Shown here one piece after another: positions 9,134 through 19,060 of a stretch of DNA of 53,964 nt. The notes beneath the pieces are model-generated. The model worked only from the letters and a program-made list of their open reading frames with translations. It had not been told where the DNA came from and ran no database searches. Position numbers and translations under genes: made by a program. This DNA is from Pseudoalteromonas sp. HM-SA03 (GTDB taxonomy: Bacteria; Pseudomonadota; Gammaproteobacteria; Enterobacterales; Alteromonadaceae), in the NCBI RefSeq assembly GCF_002289345.1, contig NZ_NSDG01000004.1, positions 84,022 to 137,985 of the forward strand, given 5' to 3'. Numbering within the stretch: the first letter of the stretch is position 1; each line of letters opens with the position of its first letter.

Positions 9134-12100
9134 ATGAATACAAATATTGTTACTATACTCGCGGGTTTAGCGTGTACTCGATCTCAAGATATTGCCTATC
9201 AGTATTTTTACGATGAGGCATTACCAAGTAAAACCATTTCCTACCAGGAACTGCATGAGCGTGCAGCATCTATTGCTGAGACATTGAGTGAATATTTTGA
9301 GCCGGGTGACAGGGCATTATTATTGTACAACTCTGGATTTGAATTTATAGAAGCCTTTTTTGCTTGTTTATACGCAGAAATAATTGCCGTACCGGTTTAT
9401 CCACCTAAAAAGAATCAAAACGTTGATCGTCTGCGCGCCATCATCGAAGACGCAGGTGCGAAAGGTGCGCTTACCAGTGAAAAGATCAATGAAATCGCCA
9501 AGCCATTGCTTGATTCTGAGCCAAGCCTAGCGCAGTTAGCACTATTTACTACCGATAACATTACACTTAAATCGACCACTCAACAGTGGCCTCGTGCACA
9601 ACTCCTTGGTGAGCAACTGGCATTTTTGCAATATACCTCAGGCTCGACGGGCACACCTAAAGGCGTGATGGTAACCCACGACAATATTCTTGATAATCAG
9701 GCGCTAATGAAAGAAGCGTTTGGTCACGATAGCAACTCTTCGATTGTAAGTTGGTTGCCTCACTTCCATGATATGGGACTGATTTTTGGCATTATGCACC
9801 CAATCTACATCGGGGCGACAGCGGCGCTGATGAATCCGGCTTATTTCCTGCAAAAACCACTACGTTGGCTAAAACTGCTTTCCCAAACCAAAGCATTAAC
9901 GTCAAGTGCGCCAAACTTTGCCTATGACCTGTGTGTGGACACCGTCAAAGATGAAGATCTTAAAGACTTAGATTTGTCCCATTGGCGCTCGGCATTAAAT
10001 GGCGCAGAACCCGTGCGTGCCAGCACGTTAGAGCGCTTTTATCAAAAGTTTAAAGTGTGTGGCTTACAAAGAGAAAGTATCGCACCTTGTTACGGCATGG
10101 CAGAAACCACCTTATTTGCAACCGGTGGGCGTCTTCTAGAAAAGCCAAGAATATTACGTATTGATGCGACCAAGCTACAGCAGGGTAAAGCCGAACTAGT
10201 CGCAGATGAAGATGTAGTAGATGTATTTTATGCATTAGATGTAGCTGATGATCAGCAGCCTTATTACGCCGTATCTTCTGGCGTGAGTTGGGGCGAGCAT
10301 AGCATTGCGGTTGTTAACCCTGAATCTTTTGAAGCCTGCAATGATGGTGAAACCGGAGAAGTTTGGGTAACTGGCCCAAGTGTAGCAAAGGGGTATTGGA
10401 ATAACCCAGCGGCAACTGAGGCTACATTTCATGCCAGAATTAAAGGCGCTGACCAGCGGGATTATCTGCGTACTGGTGATTTAGGCTTTATCCAGCGTGG
10501 GGAATTGTTCGTTACCGGACGCGCCAAAGACGTGCTTATCTTCCGCGGTAAAAACTACTACCCGCAAGATATAGAGCTTACGGTTACAGAAGCAAGCGAT
10601 AGTTTAGAACAAAATGGCGGCGCGGCGTTTTCGGTCGCCGCTAATGGCGATGAAGAACGTTTGGTGATAGTACAACAAGTTAAGCGTACCGCGCTTAGAA
10701 AGTTAAATGCTGAGCAGGTATTGCAGCAGATCACCGCTGCGATCGTTGAGCACCACGGCATTACGCCTTATGACATCGTATTGATAAAGCCCGGTCGCAT
10801 TCATAAAACATCGAGCGGTAAAATTCAGCGCCAAGAGAATAAACGCAGTTATTTAGCCGATAACTTTGAAGTAATTGCGCGTGCCCGAGAGGCGGCTGTG
10901 CCGCAACAATTTGAAGTGCCATCATCTTCATCGTCACTGCAACAAATTCAGCGGTTATTACAAGATTTAGTCGCACAAGAAATAGATAAGCCCGCGCGTA
11001 GTTTGGATATCGACGCGCCATTCTTGGCATTAGGTGTGGATTCGATGAAAGCGGTACGGATCTCAGGGGAGCTAATGGAAGTACACGAGCTAGATATTGA
11101 GCCAACGGTACTTTACGAATATCCCTCTATTCGCGAACTAGCCCAGTATCTAAGTCAGTTTAGTACGCTTACTCAAGCTCTAGGGCAGATAGCGCTTAAC
11201 GAGTCGAAAGGTGCCACTGAGCAAGCGAATAAGATGCAGCCAACTCGCCGAGCTGAAGATATTACGGATACAGATATTGCCGTGATTGGCATGGCCTGTC
11301 GTTATCCTTTGGCAAATGGACTCGATGCATTTTGGCAGCTGTTATGCCAGCAGGGCGATGGGATCACCACGCCAGATCCTAAGCGCCAGCAGCTTTGTCC
11401 TAACCTTGAAGCCGACCGTCTCGGTGGCTATTTAGAGAATGTCGATGAGTTTGACGCCGCATTATTCGGCATCTCGCCACTCGAAGCTAAGCATATTGAC
11501 CCACAACATAGATTACTGCTTCAAACGACTTATCACGCCATACAGCATGCTGGTTACCAACCCGCCACGCTCGCTGGTAGCGATATTGGCGTGTATGTTG
11601 GTATATCGCAAAATGATTACTTTTTATTGTCGCAACAACAGCAAAAAAGTACTGCGTATTTAGGCACGGGCACGGCGCTGAGCATTGCTGCAAACCGCAT
11701 TTCTTATAGCTTTAATTTTACCGGCCCGAGTGTGGCGATTGATACGGCGTGCTCGTCATCGCTGGTGGCACTTCATCATGCAATTCAAGCACTAAGAAAT
11801 GGAGAAACGAACGCGGCGTTGGTGGCGGGCGTTAACCTTATTCTGAGCGATGATGTGACTAAGGCCTGTGAAAACGCACAAATGTTGGCAGCAGACGGCC
11901 ATTGCAAAACCTTTTCACAGGCAGCGGATGGCTATGTGCGAAGTGAAGGAGTTGGGGTGGTGATGCTAAAGCCGCTACAACAAGCCATGGCAGACAACGA
12001 CCCAATTGTTGGTGTACTCAAAGGCAGTGCAATTAATCAAGACGGCCGCAGCAATGGCATTACCGCGCCAAATAGTGCCGCGCAACAGGCTGTGATCAAT

Positions 12101-15100
12101 GCCGCCCTTGATAATGCCAAGATGCAGGCGGGAGATATCCACTATGTGGAAACCCATGGCACGGGTACGGAGCTTGGCGATCCTATCGAGATCACTGGAT
12201 TAAATCGTACGTATGGAGAACACCACAGTCGCCATGATCCAGTTATTCTCGGTGCGGTAAAAGCCAATATTGGTCACCTTGAGTCCGGCGCGGGTATTGC
12301 TGGGCTTATCAAAACGCTACTGTGTTTACAGCATGAGCAAATTCCTGCGCAGCGTTATAGTGAGGCGCTAAACCCACATATTCCATGGCAAAAGCTCCCG
12401 TTTACGGTGCCGCAAAGCATGCAGACATGGCCTGTACAACAAGGGGGAATAAGAGCCGCTGGATTAAGCTCTTTTGGTTTTGGTGGTACAAATGCACATG
12501 TGATCTGCGCACAAGCGCCTGTACTTAAACCCAGCACACAAGCTGAAGTAACACCGCCTTCGTTTTACCTATTGCCTCTGGCTGCTAAGTCGAAAACTGC
12601 ATTGCAACAACTTGCTGGTCACTATAGTGAGCGATTGTTGAGTTTGGCTCCCCAAGCATATGATGACTTCTGCGCACAAAATGCCGAGCAAGTACCGCTT
12701 AAAGGTGTGCACAAAACGTTTAGTGGTGTGAGTAGAGAAGCACTTATTTCGCAGCTTAATATTCCAGTTATTGCCGAACAGTCCTCGGCAAATGCTGCTC
12801 CAGAAGTCGCATTTTTGTTCACCGGGCAAGGTTCACAATACCCCTTGATGGCCTTCTCTTTATATCAACACCATGCAGTGTTTCGCAGTCACTTAGATGA
12901 AATTGACAGCCTAGTTGGCGAGCGCTTTGGAGCACGCCTGTTGGATGTGTTATTCGATGAAAAGCATAGTGAACTACTGGCACAAACGCGTTGGACGCAA
13001 GTGAGCTTGTTTGCCGTTGAATACAGTGTGGCAAACTTATTGATGCATTATGGAGTGAAGCCATCCCAGCTGCTCAGTCATAGTGTTGGTGAGTATGCAG
13101 CGGCTTGTATTGCTGGCGTGTTCTCGCTTCGTGATGGCGTTGAGTTGATTGCAGCGCGTGGTCAACTAATGCATGAATTACCGATAAAAGGCAGCATGAT
13201 CGCCGCAAGATGTGATGAAGTAACCGCACAGAATTGCTTGAGCGAGTATCAAGGGCAAGTGGTGATCTCAGCCTTCCATGGTGGGGCTGGGGTGGTATTC
13301 TCCGGTGCTGATGAAGCAATCACAGCCCTCAGTGACGTACTTGCAGCACAGCAAATTAAGGTAAAAGCGCTGCATACGGCAAACGCTTTCCACTCTCCAT
13401 TGATGACTCCCATGTTAGACGCCTTTAGGGAAGTCGCTGAACAGATTAGATTCCAACAGCCTCGGCTACCTTTTGTTTCGTCCATGACGGGGAAAGTAGA
13501 GACCGCACGCATTGCAGCAGCTGAGTATTGGGTTGAGCAAATTATGGCACCGGTTCGCTTTGTTGACTGTGTAACTACTCTGGAGTCACTAGAGCATAGC
13601 TTAGCGATTGAGCTTGGTCCCAAACCTATTTTGAGTGGCTTACTACAAGAAAACAGCAATAACAAAGCGCTCAATTATGCCCATGTATTGCACCCCAAAG
13701 GCGATGACAGCAAGAGGTTCGCCGAGTGTTTGGGCGCATACCTCGACTTAGGCGGGCCGCTCGAATGGCAACAGGTGTATGGCAATCGCCCGAGCGCTAG
13801 AGTAGGCTTGCCGCAATATCCGTTTGATTGCAGCTCATACTGGATTTTTGGTACTGAACAATCACAGCCCGAAGCACTGACAGTGGTAGAAGCGAGTGAC
13901 CGTGATGCACAAATTCGCAGCTTTGTGCTCAATACCCTAGCGGGACTCTTATCGATGCCCGCTGATGCTATCCAAACCAACCTCCCTTTGCTAGAAATGG
14001 GGGTTGATTCTTTGATGATCATGCAGGCCGTTAGAGTATACGAGCGGGAATTCGGTTTAGAGTTTAGTGTTCGTCAATTTTATCAAGAGCTCAGCGATGT
14101 CGATAAGTTAGTGGCCTATATTCAAAGCCATAGTGACTATCTCAAAGCGCCGCAAGGTTCACAACAAGCTGGCAGTTTGCCATCACCTGCATCGGTGACG
14201 ACTGATACGCCAAAAGGTAGTGTAGTAGAGGCTGACAACCACACGCTTGTCGCTATCTATCAGGCGCAATTGCAGGCGGCAAGCACAGTGACCAACGCTG
14301 AAGCGAGAGCTGCGTTAGAAGCTGTGGTGGGACAGCAGTTACGCCATATTCAGGGCGCGAAAGTTGAAAACAGTGCAGTCACCTCGACAGCAACCTTGGT
14401 ATCAAAGCCCCAGCCAAGCAGAGCCCAATCTGTATTACCAGGCGCGCAACAAAAACAAGTGCAGCGTGCCAATAGCAGCCCGGCCATACGCCAACACCTT
14501 GCTGCATTGAGTGATGCTTACATTGCGAAAACGCACAGTTCAAAAGCGCTAGTGAGCGAATATCGCGGACGCCTTGCGGATTGCCGAGCTTCGGCGGGTT
14601 TTAGACTATCGAGCAAAGAGCTACTTTATCCGGTGTTCTCTAAGCGCTGTGAGGGCGCATATATCTGGGATATTGATGATAATCGCTATATTGATATCAC
14701 CATGGACTTTGGTACTAACTTATTTGGTCATAATCCTGATTTTATCAAAGCAGCGCTGGCGCAACAGCTTGAATCCGGGATGCAACTGGGACTTGCAAGT
14801 CCTGATGCGCCCGAGGTCGCCGCACTTATCTGTGAGCTGACGGGGCTTGAGCGGGCATCGTTTTGTAACTCTGGTACAGAGGCGGTCATGACGGCGCTAC
14901 GCTTGGCAAGAACGGTGACCAAGCGCGATAAAATTGTTCAGTTCTCAGGTGCGTACCATGGTCACTATGATGGTACTTTAGCAACTGAGTCGCCAGAGCA
15001 AGGCGTAGAGACAATGTGTGCTGGAGTGCGTTATGGCGCAATCGCCGATAATCTTGTTTTACCTTATGGTGATGATGAGGCGCTAGAGGTTATTACCCGA

Positions 15101-18100
15101 GAGGCACAACATATTGCCGCGGTGATTGTTGAGCCGGTACAAAGCCGTCATCCTGAAAATCAGCCTTGGGCGTTTTTACGTAAACTACGTACGCTTACCG
15201 AAGCGCATGGTATTGCCCTCATTTTTGACGAAATGATCACTGGCTTTAGAGCACACCCCGGTGGTGTTCAAGGCTTGATAGGGGTTAAGGCCGATATGGC
15301 AACCTATGGCAAAATCGTCGGTGGTGGTATGCCTATCGGTGTGGTCGCGGGGGCCGCTACCTATCTCGATGCCATTGACGGAGGAAATTGGCAATACGGA
15401 GATGATTCCTACCCTTTGACCGATACTACCTTCTTTGCCGGGACTTTCTGCAAACATCCAATGACCATGGCGAGCGCCAAAGCGGTGTTGCAAGCTATTA
15501 AGTCGCAAGGTCCAACGTTACAACAAGGGATCAACGACAAAACCGCGGCATTTAAAGCACATCTCAATGCGTTTTTTGAAACCCATGACGTACCCATTCG
15601 AATAGAAGCGTTTGCCTCATTATTCCGTTTTCGCTTTTCGCAAAATCTTGATGTGTTCTTTTATGAAATGCTAGAGCGCGGTGTGTTTATCTGGGAAGGG
15701 CGAAACTGCTTTTTCAGTGCCGCGCATACAGATGAAGACATTGCAGCGGTGATAAACGCAGTTGAAGCCAGTGTACTTAGCTTAAAACGTGCGGGCTACT
15801 TTGGTGAAACGAGTCAAAGTGATGACGATGCTGCATTTCCACTTAGCCATAGCCAGCAGCAGCTATTAGCGATGGCGTTGACCTCAAGCGATGGATCGAG
15901 TGCATATCAACTACAAGCGATATTAAAGCTCTCCGGCAAGCTCGATTTACCGCGGCTGCAACAAGCCGTTACCGCGGTCTGCCGCGACTTCCCAATCTTG
16001 CGTTTTGGTGTCGATAGTGACCGCTTAATGCAATATTGCCGAGTGGAAAAAGCCGAGTTGCATGTTGAGCCATGGAACGAAGAAGACCAAGCAGTATTGC
16101 AAACGCGGTTATCCGCGCTGCGTTATCAACCGTTTGACTTTGCAAAAGACCCACTTTGTAGAGTGACGCTGTTGAGTGATGGCAAAGCACAGCACTATCT
16201 AAGTGTTGTGGCCCATCATGTGATCTGCGATGGGCTTTCACTACAGATGGTGCTGGCAGCAATCGCTGAGCGCTACAATCAAGATGCAAAACAAAATGAG
16301 GTGGCAAGCCGAGCTGTCTCCTTTAATCACTACGTTGATAGCCTGCAGGCATATTCGCATTCACCAGAAGCTGCAAAAAATCAAGCTTTTTGGCACCAGT
16401 GCTTAGCGAGTTCAACACTACTTGAGCTGCCAAAATCAACGACGGTGAGCGTGGCTTCATACCAAGTTAATCAAATCACATTACCCATTTCATCGAGTGC
16501 AATCCGAAACACTGAGACCCTTGCTCAATCTTTGCGTTGTGGGCAATTTGCAACCATGCTTGCACTTTATTGCTTGTGGCTACACAAGTTAAGCGGTCAG
16601 GCGGTAATAAGTGTAGGTGTGCCGGTATCAGATAGGCAACGACTGGCGTCGCAGTTTGAGCCTGAGTTGCTCGACCAAGCGTTACTGGGTTATTGCACCA
16701 ATATCTTGCCCATTGTGGTTGACATGACTAGCATTGGCACTATCGGTGAGCTGGTACAGCGGGTGCAAAATACTTTACTTGATGCCTTTGATCACCAAAC
16801 CCACCCGTATGCAAGCCTTGCCGATGACCAGCTAATTCTACCTAGCACTTTGTTTAATCTAGATAAAGTCACCACTTTGCCGAACTTTAATGACCTAGAA
16901 GTTGAAGTACAGCCAAGTGTCGCTAAATTTGGCCAATTTGAACTGACGACAAATATGACCTGTGTTGCGGGGCAGTGGTCCCTGTTAGTGGAATATCACA
17001 CAGCAAAATTTGATACTGAATTAATGACCCAGTACGTGGCTAAGTTTGTCCATTTGCTGTCGCAGGTTCAAGGCAACACACCGATAGGGGCTCAAAATGA
17101 GCTGATACAAAGTAGTGATGATGTGTATCGATTGGTTGAGTTACCGCTACAGCAAGAGAAATCGGTTAAGGTCGCGACGAGTTTCGTTGAAACTTGGCAG
17201 CACAATGTGTCGCGTTGCAGCGCACGTACGGCACTGGTAACGGATGATGTGAGTCTCAGTTATGAGGCACTAGATTCGCGTGTTAACCAACTCGCTCACT
17301 ACTTGATGAAGCAGCAGGTAACGCCCAATAGTATCGTGGCGGTGGCATTACCACGCAGGGTGGAGCTGTTGATAGCACTCATGGCGGTGATGAAAGCTGG
17401 AGCGGCATTTTTACCACTCGATCTCACCTTTCCTGACGAGCGCATCGCGCATATCTTAGAGGATGCCAAAGCGAGTGTTGTGCTGTGTGATGCCAGCAGT
17501 GCAGAGTCTGCGTTATTCAATCTCGGTCGTTTCAAACGAGTCTGTATGGATAGCGATGCCGAAGTCATTGCCAAAAGTTCGACTCGCAGCCCAAGCTTGC
17601 TAATTCAAGCTCAGCAGCGTGCTTACGTGATTTATACCTCTGGTTCCACGGGGTTACCCAAGGGCGTTGAAGTCAATCACGGGGCATTTGCTAATCTGCT
17701 TGCGTCTATGTGTCGTGAGCCGGGGCTGGTGGCAAATGACCGTTTATTGGCTATCACCACAGTAGCGTTTGATATTGCCTTGCTAGAGTTGTTTGGGCCA
17801 TTACTCGTTGGTGCGTCGGTGGTGCTGGCAAGTGATGAAAGTATTAGCGATCCTGCTGTGCTTGGCGCGCTTATTGAACAGCAGCAGATCACGGTGATGC
17901 AGGCAACGCCAACGCTATGGCAATTAGTGTTAAATGCGGCACCAGCATGCACTTCTGGCATAAAAGTATGGAGTGGCGGTGAGCCTTTACCTCAGGCACT
18001 GGCCGCGCAGTTACTTAGTCACAGTAAAGCGGTTTATAACTTATACGGGCCAACCGAAACCACGATTTGGTCGGCGGTGGCACATATCGACAATGCCGCA

Positions 18101-19060
18101 GAGATAACCATTGGTAAAGCGATACAAAATACTAGCTTATTTGTGCTCCCAACAGAGTGCCATGGTGAAGGGCTGCCTTTACCCGACGGCGTATGGGGCG
18201 AGTTATACATTGGTGGCAGTGGTGTTGCTATGGGTTATTTACATCAAGCGGAGCTGGCCGAGCAGCGTTTTATCAATCATCAATTTACAACTTCCATTAG
18301 CTGCCGCTTATACAAGACGGGAGACAAAGCGAGGCGTTTAGCTGATGGCCATTTTGAATTAAAAGGACGCTTAGATAATCAAATTAAACTCCATGGTCAT
18401 CGTATAGAGCTTGGCGATATTAGCCATCACCTAGGGCGGATACTCAATACTAGTGAAGTCGATGTTTGCGTACAAACGCTAGAAACTGGCCCATGTCTGT
18501 GTGGTTATATGATTGATGATGGTGAGCTATCAACCGAGTGGTCTTCGCCTCGGCTGCGCCAAGCGCTCGGTGAATGGTTACCAAGTTACATGGTGCCTGA
18601 GCATTTTGTTTGGTTAAGTCAATGGCCGATGACACCAAATGGTAAGCGCGACCGAAAAGCACTACCAAAGCCTGCTGCTGAGCAAGTATCAGAAATATGC
18701 ACGTTGGCTCCCCGCACTGAAACAGAAAAGCAGCTGCATCAACATTATATAGCACTTCTCCCTGTTGAGCAGTTGGGCGTCACAGCACGTTTTGTGGATA
18801 GCGGCGGCAATTCGGTGATTGGTATGCAGTTGGTATCGAGACTCAACCGAGCTTTCAATATTAAATTGACCATTGGCGACATCTTTGAGCACGCCTGTAT
18901 TGCAGAGCTTGCCGAGTGTATCGAAGCGCTAAAACAAGCTCATGATGCTATTTCGGTGGAGACGCAGACTCCAAGCGTAGAGAAAGTCAGTGATATTGTG
19001 AGCGATCGAGATTTGAGTGCTGCGCTAAGTGATAAATCTATGACGGAGATGGACTTGTAA
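9134..19060 (+). CDS. Hybrid PKS-NRPS: FAAL-ACP-KS-AT-ACP-AMT-C-A(Gly)-PCP
   Basis: First assembly-line protein, 3308 residues. The ATG at 9134, with GGGGA before it, is preferred over a TTG 18 codons earlier. Domains: fatty acyl-AMP ligase 1-580 (TSGSTG near 170, PHFHDMG near 210); ACP (GVDS, serine near 637); KS 710-1140 with DTACSSS (Cys near 873) and both histidines (HGTGTE, NIGHLESG); AT 1225-1520 with S-H-S-V-G-E, the usual first Gly being Ser, and NAFHSP suggesting malonyl-CoA; ACP (GVDSL near 1626); class III PLP aminotransferase 1820-2215 (Lys in TYGKIVGGG near 2059); C 2235-2660 (HHVICDG near 2360); A (YTSGSTG near 2835, code DILQWGLIWK, glycine-like); PCP with GGNSV near 3227. There is no KR, DH or ER, so the beta-keto group is left for the aminotransferase. 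The acidic tail ends in EMDL. The stop overlaps the next start. Confidence 0.95.
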   Translation: MNTNIVTILAGLACTRSQDIAYQYFYDEALPSKTISYQELHERAASIAETLSEYFEPGDRALLLYNSGFEFIEAFFACLYAEIIAVPVYPPKKNQNVDRLRAIIEDAGAKGALTSEKINEIAKPLLDSEPSLAQLALFTTDNITLKSTTQQWPRAQLLGEQLAFLQYTSGSTGTPKGVMVTHDNILDNQALMKEAFGHDSNSSIVSWLPHFHDMGLIFGIMHPIYIGATAALMNPAYFLQKPLRWLKLLSQTKALTSSAPNFAYDLCVDTVKDEDLKDLDLSHWRSALNGAEPVRASTLERFYQKFKVCGLQRESIAPCYGMAETTLFATGGRLLEKPRILRIDATKLQQGKAELVADEDVVDVFYALDVADDQQPYYAVSSGVSWGEHSIAVVNPESFEACNDGETGEVWVTGPSVAKGYWNNPAATEATFHARIKGADQRDYLRTGDLGFIQRGELFVTGRAKDVLIFRGKNYYPQDIELTVTEASDSLEQNGGAAFSVAANGDEERLVIVQQVKRTALRKLNAEQVLQQITAAIVEHHGITPYDIVLIKPGRIHKTSSGKIQRQENKRSYLADNFEVIARAREAAVPQQFEVPSSSSSLQQIQRLLQDLVAQEIDKPARSLDIDAPFLALGVDSMKAVRISGELMEVHELDIEPTVLYEYPSIRELAQYLSQFSTLTQALGQIALNESKGATEQANKMQPTRRAEDITDTDIAVIGMACRYPLANGLDAFWQLLCQQGDGITTPDPKRQQLCPNLEADRLGGYLENVDEFDAALFGISPLEAKHIDPQHRLLLQTTYHAIQHAGYQPATLAGSDIGVYVGISQNDYFLLSQQQQKSTAYLGTGTALSIAANRISYSFNFTGPSVAIDTACSSSLVALHHAIQALRNGETNAALVAGVNLILSDDVTKACENAQMLAADGHCKTFSQAADGYVRSEGVGVVMLKPLQQAMADNDPIVGVLKGSAINQDGRSNGITAPNSAAQQAVINAALDNAKMQAGDIHYVETHGTGTELGDPIEITGLNRTYGEHHSRHDPVILGAVKANIGHLESGAGIAGLIKTLLCLQHEQIPAQRYSEALNPHIPWQKLPFTVPQSMQTWPVQQGGIRAAGLSSFGFGGTNAHVICAQAPVLKPSTQAEVTPPSFYLLPLAAKSKTALQQLAGHYSERLLSLAPQAYDDFCAQNAEQVPLKGVHKTFSGVSREALISQLNIPVIAEQSSANAAPEVAFLFTGQGSQYPLMAFSLYQHHAVFRSHLDEIDSLVGERFGARLLDVLFDEKHSELLAQTRWTQVSLFAVEYSVANLLMHYGVKPSQLLSHSVGEYAAACIAGVFSLRDGVELIAARGQLMHELPIKGSMIAARCDEVTAQNCLSEYQGQVVISAFHGGAGVVFSGADEAITALSDVLAAQQIKVKALHTANAFHSPLMTPMLDAFREVAEQIRFQQPRLPFVSSMTGKVETARIAAAEYWVEQIMAPVRFVDCVTTLESLEHSLAIELGPKPILSGLLQENSNNKALNYAHVLHPKGDDSKRFAECLGAYLDLGGPLEWQQVYGNRPSARVGLPQYPFDCSSYWIFGTEQSQPEALTVVEASDRDAQIRSFVLNTLAGLLSMPADAIQTNLPLLEMGVDSLMIMQAVRVYEREFGLEFSVRQFYQELSDVDKLVAYIQSHSDYLKAPQGSQQAGSLPSPASVTTDTPKGSVVEADNHTLVAIYQAQLQAASTVTNAEARAALEAVVGQQLRHIQGAKVENSAVTSTATLVSKPQPSRAQSVLPGAQQKQVQRANSSPAIRQHLAALSDAYIAKTHSSKALVSEYRGRLADCRASAGFRLSSKELLYPVFSKRCEGAYIWDIDDNRYIDITMDFGTNLFGHNPDFIKAALAQQLESGMQLGLASPDAPEVAALICELTGLERASFCNSGTEAVMTALRLARTVTKRDKIVQFSGAYHGHYDGTLATESPEQGVETMCAGVRYGAIADNLVLPYGDDEALEVITREAQHIAAVIVEPVQSRHPENQPWAFLRKLRTLTEAHGIALIFDEMITGFRAHPGGVQGLIGVKADMATYGKIVGGGMPIGVVAGAATYLDAIDGGNWQYGDDSYPLTDTTFFAGTFCKHPMTMASAKAVLQAIKSQGPTLQQGINDKTAAFKAHLNAFFETHDVPIRIEAFASLFRFRFSQNLDVFFYEMLERGVFIWEGRNCFFSAAHTDEDIAAVINAVEASVLSLKRAGYFGETSQSDDDAAFPLSHSQQQLLAMALTSSDGSSAYQLQAILKLSGKLDLPRLQQAVTAVCRDFPILRFGVDSDRLMQYCRVEKAELHVEPWNEEDQAVLQTRLSALRYQPFDFAKDPLCRVTLLSDGKAQHYLSVVAHHVICDGLSLQMVLAAIAERYNQDAKQNEVASRAVSFNHYVDSLQAYSHSPEAAKNQAFWHQCLASSTLLELPKSTTVSVASYQVNQITLPISSSAIRNTETLAQSLRCGQFATMLALYCLWLHKLSGQAVISVGVPVSDRQRLASQFEPELLDQALLGYCTNILPIVVDMTSIGTIGELVQRVQNTLLDAFDHQTHPYASLADDQLILPSTLFNLDKVTTLPNFNDLEVEVQPSVAKFGQFELTTNMTCVAGQWSLLVEYHTAKFDTELMTQYVAKFVHLLSQVQGNTPIGAQNELIQSSDDVYRLVELPLQQEKSVKVATSFVETWQHNVSRCSARTALVTDDVSLSYEALDSRVNQLAHYLMKQQVTPNSIVAVALPRRVELLIALMAVMKAGAAFLPLDLTFPDERIAHILEDAKASVVLCDASSAESALFNLGRFKRVCMDSDAEVIAKSSTRSPSLLIQAQQRAYVIYTSGSTGLPKGVEVNHGAFANLLASMCREPGLVANDRLLAITTVAFDIALLELFGPLLVGASVVLASDESISDPAVLGALIEQQQITVMQATPTLWQLVLNAAPACTSGIKVWSGGEPLPQALAAQLLSHSKAVYNLYGPTETTIWSAVAHIDNAAEITIGKAIQNTSLFVLPTECHGEGLPLPDGVWGELYIGGSGVAMGYLHQAELAEQRFINHQFTTSISCRLYKTGDKARRLADGHFELKGRLDNQIKLHGHRIELGDISHHLGRILNTSEVDVCVQTLETGPCLCGYMIDDGELSTEWSSPRLRQALGEWLPSYMVPEHFVWLSQWPMTPNGKRDRKALPKPAAEQVSEICTLAPRTETEKQLHQHYIALLPVEQLGVTARFVDSGGNSVIGMQLVSRLNRAFNIKLTIGDIFEHACIAELAECIEALKQAHDAISVETQTPSVEKVSDIVSDRDLSAALSDKSMTEMDL

